64,000 nucleotides of DNA from Clavelina lepadiformis (Eukaryota > Chordata > Ascidiacea > Aplousobranchia > Clavelinidae), in assembly GCF_947623445.1 (NCBI RefSeq), contig NC_135240.1:9920001-9984000 (forward strand), given 5' to 3'. A program made the position numbers and the translations under genes. Under the pieces are notes generated by a model. It ran no database searches, had not been told where the DNA came from, and saw only the letters and a list, made by a program, of their open reading frames with translations. This document shows positions 14,401-25,400 of this stretch, one piece after another (the stretch's first letter is position 1; each line of letters opens with the position of its first letter).

Positions 14401-15540
14401 GAAATGTGTCTTCATTTTCCGATGACAGTGATAAGCTTAAACTTGAAGTACATTAAAAAAAATTTGATGGTTCTTAAGCTTGAATTTTATCCGCAATAAA
14501 GATAATTACTGTAGCTTCATTTAAATTGTTTCATATGACCACGAGAAATCCTTACAACTTTTTCATCGGAAAATTGTAGTTTATTTAAGTACTAAGATTA
14601 AATAACATTGCGTTACGTGTAAGTTCTAGTAATAGGCTTATTTTATACTGTAGTGTTTTTGTATCGTTGATACTTCCACAGTAATATGATATTTGTGAGT
14701 CCATTGTGGAACTTATCACATGATTTATAGAAACGGCTGCTTCTAGACTAAGTCATGTGATAGTACACTAAGTACAGTGAAAGTGAAGTGGCAGATGTTC
14801 GTTGGTATTTGGTACAGCTCACTCAAGTATCTTCTTTGGCAATGCTAGACTTAGTTATGAAACTGTGCTATAGCTTCCCGGGCTAGTTTAATTTTGTGCT
14901 TCGTAGCAGGATTGAGCAGCGTTAACTTTAAAGTTGGGCTTTGGCGGCCGCTAAGAAAATTTAAGAGAGCGCAAATATGGTATCTTGGGCCAAGTAGAGT
15001 ATGGGGTATGTCGCCAAAGTGCAAGCTAGGCCTACTACGGTATGAATACATTTTTCGGGTCTAGTGCATAATTATACACCCCACTGACGTCAAAATATGT
15101 AAATGCATCATTCACGTGGTTGTGCATATCTGCTCTAAACCCAATTTTTCGGTCTCTGAAAGTGTGAGTGTAAGCTTAAACGACTCTAAAAACTAGCGCT
15201 GTTACCTTAGTATTAAATGTATTGTACTGACCAGTGGCTACGGAGCCAGACTGCAGAGTATGGCAGGAGCACACCTGAGAATTTTCGGCCGAAACAGTAT
15301 TGCACATGGGGAGATCAGTGATCTCTCTAAAAAAAAGAGGCACTGCTATTTTATTCCATTTTTTATTATATCAGGCCGCACCTTGCCTAGCACAACCAGC
15401 ACACTAGAATTTTGCTTCTGCACCCCCAAGGTCTTTGGGAAACTGCTTTAGTTTGCAGCCAAACATTTTATTTAAAACGATCTTTCTGAAAAGTTATATG
15501 CATTTTGGTCTTTGAGCCTTGAAGCTCATAGTGTGAAACA
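11427..15540. other. Gene-poor AT-rich stretch
   Basis: Downstream of sFRP. The first part is presumably its 3' UTR; no strong AATAAA lies close to the stop. The remainder is AT-rich with short microsatellite-like runs (for example TAA repeats near 13172) and only short frames without motifs. No gene, RNA or complete mobile element is supported here. Confidence 0.6.
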
Positions 15541-16017
15541 AAAGCCTTACATGAAACTTTTTTTGAAAAAGTGAAAATAGTTGAATGAAAACCGAAACAT
15601 TTTATGACTTTGTCAATTTTACTGTTAATGTAAGAGAAAGAACCTGCTTTTCCTTTTTGATGGCCACTTAACACATGTGTCAATTGAAGTAATAAAGAAT
15701 CCATAGAGGAAAACATCACTTTAGTGAAGCTACCATCCCGTGTTGCTTACGAATTGCAATCTTTAGATGTTGCATGCTTTGGGCCTTTTAAATGTGAGTG
15801 GGATAAGTTGCTAAACAAATGGGAATCAAAAATTACACTACAGAACAATCTTTTCGTTAACAACCTATGTAAAATCTCATACAAAGGCTTATCAGAAAAC
15901 AAGAATCATGCAGGTTTTAAGGCTATGGGCAGTTTTCCGTTAGACCGTTCTAAATTTCCAGGTGACCAGTTTGATCCTTGCCAATCGAAAAATTATAATC
16001 AGTCATGGTCGGATTAA
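15541..16017 (+). pseudogene. Degraded pogo/Tigger-like (DDE_1) transposase
   Basis: Translation of the plus strand shows, in order, FDGHLTHVSIEVIK (the DGH of the catalytic DDE core), then LPSRVAYELQSLDVACFGPFK and, near the C terminus, GFKAMGSFPLDRSKFPGDQFDP. This is the usual order LLLDGH, LPPHTTHVLQPLDVxxFGPFK, GFRxTGIxPLDRSK of jerky/pogo-type transposases. The DGH block and the LP block lie in different frames, so at least one frameshift is present, and the final ORF (15724-16017) lacks the N-terminal DNA-binding part. Terminal repeats were not found. It is an old relic, not a host gene. Confidence 0.75.
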
Positions 16018-16279
16018 AGATCAAAAGCACAATGATGATTGGAAAGAAGTTGCTTTTGCATTATCAACGTGGAAACGTGTGATTGGAACGTTTCTAAAGA
16101 TCGCGCTTAGTATACCCAACTAACCAACTTGACTCTAAAATATTACTGCAATACATTCCATAAATTAATTATTAAAGTTAACACATCGTATATAGTAACA
16201 TATTCTAATTGTCAGTATGTTTTATTAGACAATTTTAAGAATTTGTTTTGCATTAAATTATCTGTTATTTTACAAAAAA

Positions 16280-18881
16280 ATGTCTTCTCCACCACCTGCT
16301 GGTCCTGAATATGCTCCGTTTTTTAGTGCAATGGGAGCTGCATCAGCTATGGTGTTTAGTGGTAAGTATTTCTTGCAACCTTTTATATAAATATGGCATC
16401 ATTATGTTAATAGTGTACTCAATATTTGAAAAGTCCTGTGAAATATCGAAACTTGGATAAATACCTTTAAAGATGATATTGGACTATGCAGCACACTAAT
16501 TTTATTTTTCTGCAATATTAAGCAAAAAATTCAGCTCCAGCTGTTTGCAAGGGTTCTAAAAGACAGTACATGTCTGCCTCACCAAACTTTAGGCTCTATA
16601 GGCCAGAATATTTTGCTGAAAGGTGTCATAATTTTCAACCTAATATGAGTAAACAGTTGTCATGTCCATTTTTGAATCCTTGTGCATGCGAATTCAACAA
16701 CAAATCACTCAGTTTCTTCAATTTTAGTATGTGAAAACAACCGCATCTAATGATGGAAAGCGTAACAACTACTCAAACAATAAGTTTAACAATGTGCTAT
16801 CGGTTAAAAAGATAGTTTGGGCCCAAGCCAACTGGTTTTGTTTAACTCGAACACATTTGTGTCATCGTGTGTAAATTGCAGGCAATATTTTTGCAAATAA
16901 TGGCATTTGTTGTTTTATTTACTTCTAATGATATAATGACGTTTAATTAATAATTATTAATGTTTAATAATAATGAAATAAAACACATTTTTGTATTAAT
17001 CGGTTAATCGGAAACCTGGTTAAACGTTCAATCGTTTTATAGTATCTGAAATCCCAAACTAAGTCCTATCTAATGTTAAGTAAAACCATCGGCTAATCGA
17101 ATCACACTTAAAGGAATAAATCGGATTATGGTATCTGGATTTGCTTCTCACTTGCATACAGCGGTATTTTAATCGTATCATCTTCTCCAGCCAGACGTTC
17201 GGAAGCCAAGATAAGTCGCGCATGTCACGCTTACCAATAAGCGAAAGTAGATTTCTTTTTTCGGGTAATTGTCTCGACGTTTAAAAGCGAAGATGAGGTG
17301 ACGTGTGCTCTCTACTCAAACAATGAATTAATTACTTTACTAAGACAGCACAAAGGGAAAAAAGCAACTACAGTACTGTTACTGATTGAGTGATTACGCT
17401 TGAAAAAAAGACTGTGACGTAACAGAGCTCATTCACGATAAAAGGAGAGTCCGATTAAAGCAGTTTCCTGAAAAAATACTTTCATCAACAATGTGCTCTT
17501 GGGCGATAGCTGGCAATGTAGCCATCTGTGTTGCATAACACAGTGCAATTGGCCACTACAGTAATAAGCTCTACATAATTTAACCAGAATTGTAGTCAGC
17601 TGACGTTGTAGGATTGTTTCACAGAGTTGTACAGTATTGTAATGCCCATTGCAAACGAGTTAGCTCATACACATTATCAACAATAATGCCTGTTCATGAT
17701 AAACATTTTTTTAGCATATTAGTTAAACGGAAACAGATAATCATATCAAAATGTCTGGCAAATAGATGATACGATTAACCGATTTCGTCTACACTAATAC
17801 TAAATATTAGTATTATGTTACTGAATTAGCATTCTTCACCAACATATTGCGATGCCCATGTTGAGAAACACTAATTAATTATTAAACATGGTCATATGGT
17901 TGTTAGGTCATGACTCATGACTCACGAAATTGTTGTATAATGTATATTTATGCATTGTCAGACAGTCACAATCCACAAATGTTTTTAGCACTTGGAGCTG
18001 CATACGGAACTGCTAAATCTGGAACAGGAATTGCAGCAATGAGTGTAATGAGACCAGAACTCATTATGAAATCAGTGGTACCAGTTGTTATGGCTGGTAT
18101 TGTAGCCATCTATGGTGTGGTAATTGCTGTCTTGATTTCGCAGAGAATGGCATGGAATATGTCTTTATTTGCGTAAGTACAAACATTTAACTTCCACTGC
18201 AGACTTGATATATCATGACAATGTACGAAGTTTCAAATACCAATAAATTTGTTTAATTGATTTTAGACTACTTGCTTATGTTCAAGTAAATTAATTTTTA
18301 TGTTGTTTGCTATGTTGTGAATGGAAGATAATTGTATTTTCCCTTTTATGTAATTATAATATTTGGTATATATATTATATATTATTTGATGACAGCATAA
18401 AAATGCATACAAGTTTCACATACATTTTAAAGTTGATTGATATCCAGAATAAAATATGTCAGTTTTGTTCGTAGCAAATTATAGAACAATTTAAATATGA
18501 AAGATTTTATTTATTTCAGGGCATTCTTGCATCTTGGTGCAGGTTTGAGTGTAGGCCTTTCAGGTTTAGCTGCTGGTTTTGCCATTGGCATTGTTGGGGA
18601 TGCCGGTGTACGTGGAACAGCCCAGCAACCTAAACTTTTTGTTGGTAAGCATGTGCGAGTATAATTTAAGGTTTAAGATTAGTATACCTGCATAACAGTT
18701 TTGCAGTAGCAAATTTTCTTCGTTATTCATGTATTTTATATGAATCACCGTTATAAGGGTATTAATACTAAGTATGTTCTAATTATTTTTAGGTATGATT
18801 TTGATTCTGATCTTTGCTGAAGTCCTTGGTCTGTACGGTCTCATCACAGGACTCGTTTTGGCGATAAAAGCTCCAAACTAA
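16280..18881 (+). CDS. ATP6V0C: V-type proton ATPase 16 kDa proteolipid subunit c, 159 aa
   Basis: Four exons: 16280-16361, 17989-18172, 18520-18644, 18793-18881; 480 bases in total with matching phases. The product starts [15 protein letters not shown] and has four transmembrane helices. It shows the glycine-rich helix [19 protein letters not shown], the RPELIMKS loop, the second glycine-rich helix and, in helix 4, [12 protein letters not shown] with the essential proton-carrying glutamate. The length equals the family norm (155-160). This subunit forms the rotating c-ring of the Vo sector that moves protons into lysosomes, endosomes and secretory vesicles. The ATG at 16280 sits in an A-rich context (AAAAAAATG). 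Intron 1 (1.6 kb) is much longer than the others and holds repeat-like sequence. Identification is secure. Confidence 0.98.
16990..17790. repeat. Possible old DNA-transposon relic in ATP6V0C intron 1
   Basis: Near 16998 the sequence reads TTAATCGGTTAATCGG and near 17771 its inverse ACGATTAACCGATT, with several GGTTAA/AATCGG variants between. This is an inverted, TIR-like arrangement spanning most of the unusually long intron. Ends, target duplication and family cannot be fixed, so this is only a likely relic. Confidence 0.35.
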
Positions 18882-20870
18882 ATCACTTTACTTTCATCAG
18901 ATGTTTGTAAGAAGCTCATGGGGAAAATTACACAAAGCACTATGGTTATTTGCCAGTTTGTTTGTGTCACTTCATAGTAATTTCATAATTGAAATTTTTG
19001 AAAACTTGTGCTAACCTTAGCTTCGGATGTCTTTTTTTGGTCATCACTAACAATTCAAAGGATAAAATGTTTTAGTATCATTGTATGCAAACCTTTTGTA
19101 GTACTTTAGTACTTTGCAGTTGTAAATTGCTGTATGTAGCTAATTTTCACCAATTCTGAATTTAATTATGATAAGCCCAACTGTTGTTCTTATTATTAGT
19201 ATTTGAGGCTATTTGTGTTACGTCTTTTTCAGATGAATATTAAGTTAAAATAACATTGTATCCTGTGGTGTATGCTAAAACATGTTGTTTGTATTATTCC
19301 ACCTATATGTTCAACTATTTTATGGATCAGTTGATTAGGTTAATGTCATTGCTTCTGTCGTGTGCAATAGCGGTGAATGCTGTTATATAAATACTTGTGT
19401 AGTATTGTGTGATTAAATAATGTTTACTGGTACTACATTTCCATTAATATTGTGATAGGGAATTTAGCCTCTGGTGGCCAGGCAAAATTCAGTCTTGTTA
19501 TCCTCACTACGTATGTTAAACAGTGTTGATAAAGTAGCACTAGCAGTAACATGCTAGTTTTTCTCAAATGAACCCAAATTTGCATTACGCATTATCATAC
19601 AATACATACGTATGGTTAAAGGCCACTGCATTCATTTATTGGCAAAATGCGCAGAGCGCAACAATTTTATGCCTCAGAGATCTCCTAAAACGCCTTAAAG
19701 TGAAATGTATTCTCATATTTGTACAGACAGACAGTCTTAGGCCATTTATGGCGTTCATTTGCTAATCGTTATATACAACGATTTTTAACGCCCTAAAAGC
19801 GCCAAGGGTGGGTAGCCCAAAACCTACAGTAAGTTTAGTTAGATTAGCAATAGCAGTTTTACTCCGGTGCCAGGTCTAGCACCTCAAACTGAAGGATGTG
19901 CAACCGGTGCCATGCCAAAGTTTTTCCAGGCATTGTTATATAGAGGTTTAGCATGACTCGAGGTAAATTTTCCACTCGAAAACCTCGAGTTCAGGAAAAA
20001 TCTATACACTTACAAGAAAACAATACGTACAAACTCATCGGGAATACGAGGTTTTTAAATCAGAAAACTTGCGCTGAGTCATACGACATTTTTACGTCAA
20101 ATTGCCCAGAACAAATTTGGCACGACACCGGAACTGAACCCAAACCTTTAAACCGGTTTAAACGAATGTTTTTGGGAAACCAAACCAGAACCCAATGTAT
20201 TGAAATTTTGACCAGCGCTAACGCAGTTAGAATATTAAATAGGCCTACTGGCATATTGAACATTAAGCCATATTGAGAGTTAAACTTGGATGTTTCGATA
20301 ACATTCTCATGATTACTGCGTAAGCGGTCAAGTTTACATTCACCAGTCAAACAAATAACTATAGAAAACGAACAAACAACTCTCTTGTACACAGCAGTCA
20401 ACCGTATTTATATACCCATCATAACTATTCTCTTGTGAGAAACTACTGTCACAAATCAAGAACTCAGTCCTCAACATATCTTTAATTCCTCTTTCAATTA
20501 CTTAACTGCGCAAGCACTAGTTTTCTACTGATTCAAACCCATTACCAGAATTAAATTTATGACGTTTCAATGGCGATAACAGGTTTTTGGGTATGTTAGA
20601 AAATGGATATAATGGCAAAGGCGGTATTGTATTGTATTGTTTATTTTTCGGTAATGGAAAATGGCGGAAAACAGTATTTTCATAAAAAAATACATTATTT
20701 ATTTTAGATTGATTTTAGAATACGAATTTGTTATTACAGATAACCAAACTTTTTTCCGGAACCAAACTTTTATTAAAAGGTTCGCAAGCTTATCAATGCG
20801 TGACAAAAATCATTAAGCTTTTAACTGAGAATGTTTCCTTTAAATTTTGATTATTTCATTAAGCTACTAT
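18882..20870. other. ATP6V0C 3' UTR and non-coding sequence
   Basis: About 2 kb without a recognised gene. The proximal part is the likely 3' UTR of ATP6V0C; ATTAAA near 19412 could serve for polyadenylation. Around 19970-20010 there is a small hairpin (CTCGAGG ... CCTCGAG). Around 20110-20200 and 20745-20785 the sequence is rich in GGAAC/CCAAAC motifs that look like old transposon ends. Overlapping frames on both strands at 19953-20401 have no family features and are treated as chance. Confidence 0.5.
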
Positions 20871-21483
20871 ATAGGCTTGTGATAAATATATCAATTAATG
20901 TAATATAAAATTGTGTTCGACATAGAATTGTCATCTATCGAATCAGTGAAGAATAACACTGCGTGACGTAATCGATTGCTTCCCTGTTACTGTGCGTGCA
21001 TTACGAGTCATCACTTATCAGTCGTATGTTGAGATATACACAAGTAAACAGACTTTGTATGGAAGTGGGAAAACCTTACAGGTTAAGGTACCATACACCT
21101 GTAGTTTGTAATGAAAATGTGGTGTATGGTACCTTAACCTGTAAGGTTTGCCCACTTCCATACAAAGTCTGTTTACTTGTGTATATCTCAACAGTGAACT
21201 TTGATAGACTTCAGCAATAATAACACAGGAATGACAACTGTATAATCTGATTATATTGAAGCTTCTTTGAACGAATAAATCAAAATAGAACATTGTGACA
21301 GCAACAGCATAAAAACATGTTGCGGCGTTGAACATACGACTGATAAGTGATGACTCGTAATGCACGCAGGGAAACAATCGATTACGTCACGCAGTGTTAT
21401 GCTTCACTGATTCGATAGATGAGAATTCTATGTCGTGCACAATTTTATATTACATTAATTGATATATTTATCACAGGCTTATA
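20871..21483. repeat. Fold-back element: long imperfect palindrome
   Basis: Left arm 20871-21099 and right arm 21121-21483 are inverted copies around a 21-bp spacer (21100-21120). Pairing is close to complete over the inner 85 bases (for example GGTTAAGGTACCATACACC against GGTGTATGGTACC) and over the outer ~140 bases (GTGATAAATATATCAATTAA and its inverse). The right arm has about 135 extra bases (about 21195-21330) with no partner on the left, so one arm has gained or lost a block. No protein is encoded. The form fits a fold-back/MITE-like DNA transposon; a clear target duplication is not visible. Confidence 0.8.
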
Positions 21484-22112
21484 AAATAAATGCTTATTTA
21501 AATGAATATAAATAGTTTAAATGTAATAGGTTATGTACTATGTGTAACTTATGTGCTACGTGAAAATAATTTCATTGGTTTGATCATACTGCTGTGCGGT
21601 TAATCGTGGCATAACACTCGTTCAAGTCGTATTTATATACTGTACAGTGTACAGTAACACCAACTTGCTTTACTAGTACATATATGCATTGCAAAGGGAA
21701 ATAATATACTGCACAAGACTACCAAAACAGATTTCAAATAATAATGTGTTTTTATTGAAACAGGAAACAAAGCGTTCAAAAATAAACCAGGAAAGTTGAA
21801 ACATACAATTTATTAAACTTAGAATAAACCAATTGAAGATAACGTTTATGCATTCGTTTTTAAGTTTGAGCTATAAGATAAAGTTGTGATTTTGCTTATA
21901 ATTCAACTTTAAATTGTGTGTATTTGGACATGCAGTCACCAGATGTAATCCTCCGTGGTAGCATGTTCACTAAAACTTCCTGTTGTAAAAATTACTTCAG
22001 AAAATAGATAACAAAATGTTTTGTTGAGTTTGTTTAACTTGCGGTTTACAAACCAACCTGCCCCACTGGTTGTAAGTGATGTCTATGCGTTTGGTAAATA
22101 GGGAATGCACAG

Positions 22113-22259
22113 GTAAACAGAGTGAGAAAAAGGATCTACTTCATTTTGCTTGTCGACGTGTTTCTCGTAGTGGCGTCAATTTTGACGTGTTTAGTGTTAC
22201 GTTTCGTACCGAATACAGCTTGTCAGACACCGTATCATGATAAAAATGCCTGCATAGAG
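22113..22259 (+). CDS. Candidate orphan exon with one membrane segment (possible alternative first coding exon of PGM2)
   Basis: An open segment of 49 codons is bounded by a plausible acceptor (GCACAG at 22107-22112) and a strong donor (GAG|GTATGTAAG after 22259). It encodes basic residues (RVRKR), a strongly hydrophobic stretch (about 20 residues, IYFILLVDVFLVVASILTC) and a Cys-containing luminal-looking tail. It lacks an ATG in frame; a stop lies upstream at 22095. It ends in phase 0, the same phase as PGM2 exon 2, whose own first exon starts 200 bases further on. It could be an alternative PGM2 exon, an exon of a nested gene, or a chance or dead exon. I cannot assign a family. Confidence 0.3.
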
Positions 22260-22459
22260 GTATGTAAGCTACCGGAAAAGGTATGTAACTCGAAAAATTC
22301 TCATTTTTAGTTAAGGTCAGAAGGTTATATCAAATTTAATCATGCAGGCCTTCGCGTGGCAATATATCTTTTCTAAAACAGTACCGGTATCTCATACAAT
22401 CATATCTTTCAGTAATAGCCTAATATAAGTACATTCAGCATAGCCTTATTAAACAAAAA

Positions 22460-25400
22460 ATGACTTCGACCAGTCAACAAACATCCGGGAATTCTGTCTT
22501 GGACATTGCTATCAAAAACTGGCTGGAATGGGATAAGGTAGACATATTGTATTGTGAATTAATTTTTGTACCATTGCTGTAATAAAGGGATTGTTGTTAA
22601 TCACATTCATTAACAATGTTATTTTCCAGAGTGAAAGGTAAGGCAGTTTTCGAAAAGCAACTGTGCGTGCCTAAATTATAGCATGACAGTGTGCAATGTT
22701 GTTGTTGTTGCACCGCTGTAAAATAACAACTAGGTAACACATTCTCAAATTTTTTTCTTTATCACATAAACAAATTTTTGTGCTACTCATCTGAGCGAAA
22801 TCTTTACAGTCTAATGACCAGAACTATCGAAATTTAAAAAAGAATAAAAGTTGGCTGACAATTTCCATTGTTAAGCAAAGGCGATCGAAAAAATTTTGCC
22901 GCCTAAAAAATGGCGGCCGTAACTATTAACATAACGTAATAAAGTTTTATGAAAGGACATTGAAGCAGACAATGTTGCCATTGTTTTAAATGTAAATCAA
23001 CAGGCACATGATAAAATTTGGGGAGCTTGAATCTCGTGTGTTATTGTGCCACAGTTTTCATAATGGGTTATTACCAAGAATTTAGTGCGAAGATTCACAA
23101 CCATGTAACGTCAAAATATATTTCTTTACTGCCAGATTGGATAGTTTGCTGAATCCGCGGGGTTTATAATTAATTGTGCAAATAATAGCTATTGTTTGAT
23201 CTTGTTGCACGGGGATATTTCACCCAAAAACAGCAAATTTTCCATTCCGGTTTTACTAGGTCTCTGGTACTCAAATTGTAACGTCATTTGCTTGTAAACT
23301 TCTGCACTAGACTCATTACCCCTAGGGGAAAGTTTGGCACCTGAACACAGGATATTCATCAACGTGCACCTTAAACTCTTTTTCATGCCAATTTATAATA
23401 AATAAACAAAGAATTGAGGCTTCAATGCACGCCATCATACCAAAATTTGTGTCTTAACATGCACGATTTCTCTTCGAAAACTGCAGTACTTTCCAGTCAC
23501 GTGTAAAACCATGTAAATCTATATTATACCCCTAATACCCCTAATTATGACGTTATTTGGTTGTAAACTCCTGCACTGGACCAGTTGGTATTAAAATATA
23601 AGAGTGTACAATAGCATTTGTTTGCAGAACGTAACTTCCCATCAGCATATTCAAAAATTATATGAAGATGGAAATTTTAATGAGCTTGATAACATTCTTC
23701 TAAAAAGAATGGAATTTGGCACAGCAGGTAATTCTTAATTCTAGGTTTTCATTGCTTTTAGCACTCTCACACAAAAGAAATCAGCTTTTAAGGTGTTTGT
23801 GCTGTGATTATGACAGCAGTATGATATCACCATTATAATAATACGGTTACATCATCTGATAATATTGACTTAGATACAAGAGCCAGTCTAGAACTCTAAA
23901 AGCATTTAACCGAGAAGTGCAAAAGTGAAAAAAGACTTATCTTTTTGTATCATTACTTATGTATATATATTATTTAAATAAAATAGTCTTAGGTTTAAAT
24001 TGTATTCTTAAATTAGTAATTGGTGTTTTAACCACTTCGTTCATACCACATAATAAAGAACGCTGTCTCATAACAAAATGGTGCTGATTCTTCATAGCTA
24101 CAGGTTATTGTGCTCGGTTATTGACTTTCAGTATTTATTTTTACTGGAATAAAATTATATCTTCACTTTCAAGCTATTTTTTCCAGTTCTTTGTTAACTT
24201 TTAAGATACATATCATACATATCACATATCAATTTAAACCCAAACAGCTGATCAAAATCAAATTTTTCCATATAAATAAGTAATGGCCTATCAATAAGAA
24301 CCTTCTTCTGACCTGCTACAGTAAAATGTCATTTCATCTGTTTATACATCAATGATATTTAATGTGAATATGCAATATACAACCCACTTTGTAAGCTATA
24401 TAATACTCTCTGAAGGCTGTGTATATCAGACATAATTGCTTTATAAATTGTCATTTATGCTTTGCATGTTGCATGGTAATGGATTTGAACATCATTTCAA
24501 TTAACTTATTTAAACTTTTTAGGCTTACGAGCTGAGATGGGTGCTGGCAATTCAAAAATGAATGACCTGACAATTATTCAAACTACTCAAGTAATTTTAG
24601 CGTTATTAGTAATTCTATGCGAAGGTTGGATCCACATAGATATTTCTCATGAACAGATTTTGCTTTTTTAAAATTAACTGAGCAAGTGAGCTGGTTAATT
24701 TAAACGAATTTAAAATTTACTTGCTTGTACTGTAACTCCAAGCATGAATCCAAGTCCAGCAAAATTGTTTAGAAACCCTCTTATATTTATTTGTTTTTAA
24801 ACGCAGCAGTTAATACCCTAAACAAATGCCTTGTAGAAGTTTGGATTCTTAAGCACAAGTATAAAACTAACATAAAATTATAAAGTTACATTTAAATAAA
24901 CTTGGCTTAATAAACGTCAAAAACAATGTATTCAGTAACAATTCTATGAGCTCTTATTAGTTGCAATTTGCCACATTTTTCCAATTGTAAATTTTTTAGG
25001 GGTTTTATGAGTACCTCTTTAAAAGATTTGGGAATGATTTGAAAGAAAAAGGAGTTATAATTGGATTTGATTCACGCCATAACAGTCGCAGGTGTTTTGT
25101 CTTTTTTCACTAATTATTATGGTTTACCTTTTTGATTGCCTGTTTAATTGTGAATTATTTTTATCAACTTTAAGGTTTGCAGCCTTGGCAGCGAATGTCT
25201 TTGTTTTGAAAGGAGTGAAAGTGTATCTTTATTCCAAGATTGTTCCTACTCCATTCGTGGTCAGTTTTTGTTTATTTCTTTTATTTCGTAGCAGGTTTTG
25301 ATTGGAATTGAATATGTTTAGTGATGTGCTTTAACGATCTAGTTTCACTTCATGCCAGTGAGAAGTGTTAAAAACTGAAATAAATGTCTTTATGCATTTA

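Noticed and set aside
19953-20401. Overlapping 107- and 113-codon frames on opposite strands
   Set aside because: Lie in repeat-like sequence rich in GGAAC/CCAAAC words, with no family features on either strand.
21018-21377. 119-codon minus-strand frame in the fold-back element
   Set aside because: It reads through both palindrome arms, giving repeated peptide segments in both orientations; a by-product of the inverted repeat.
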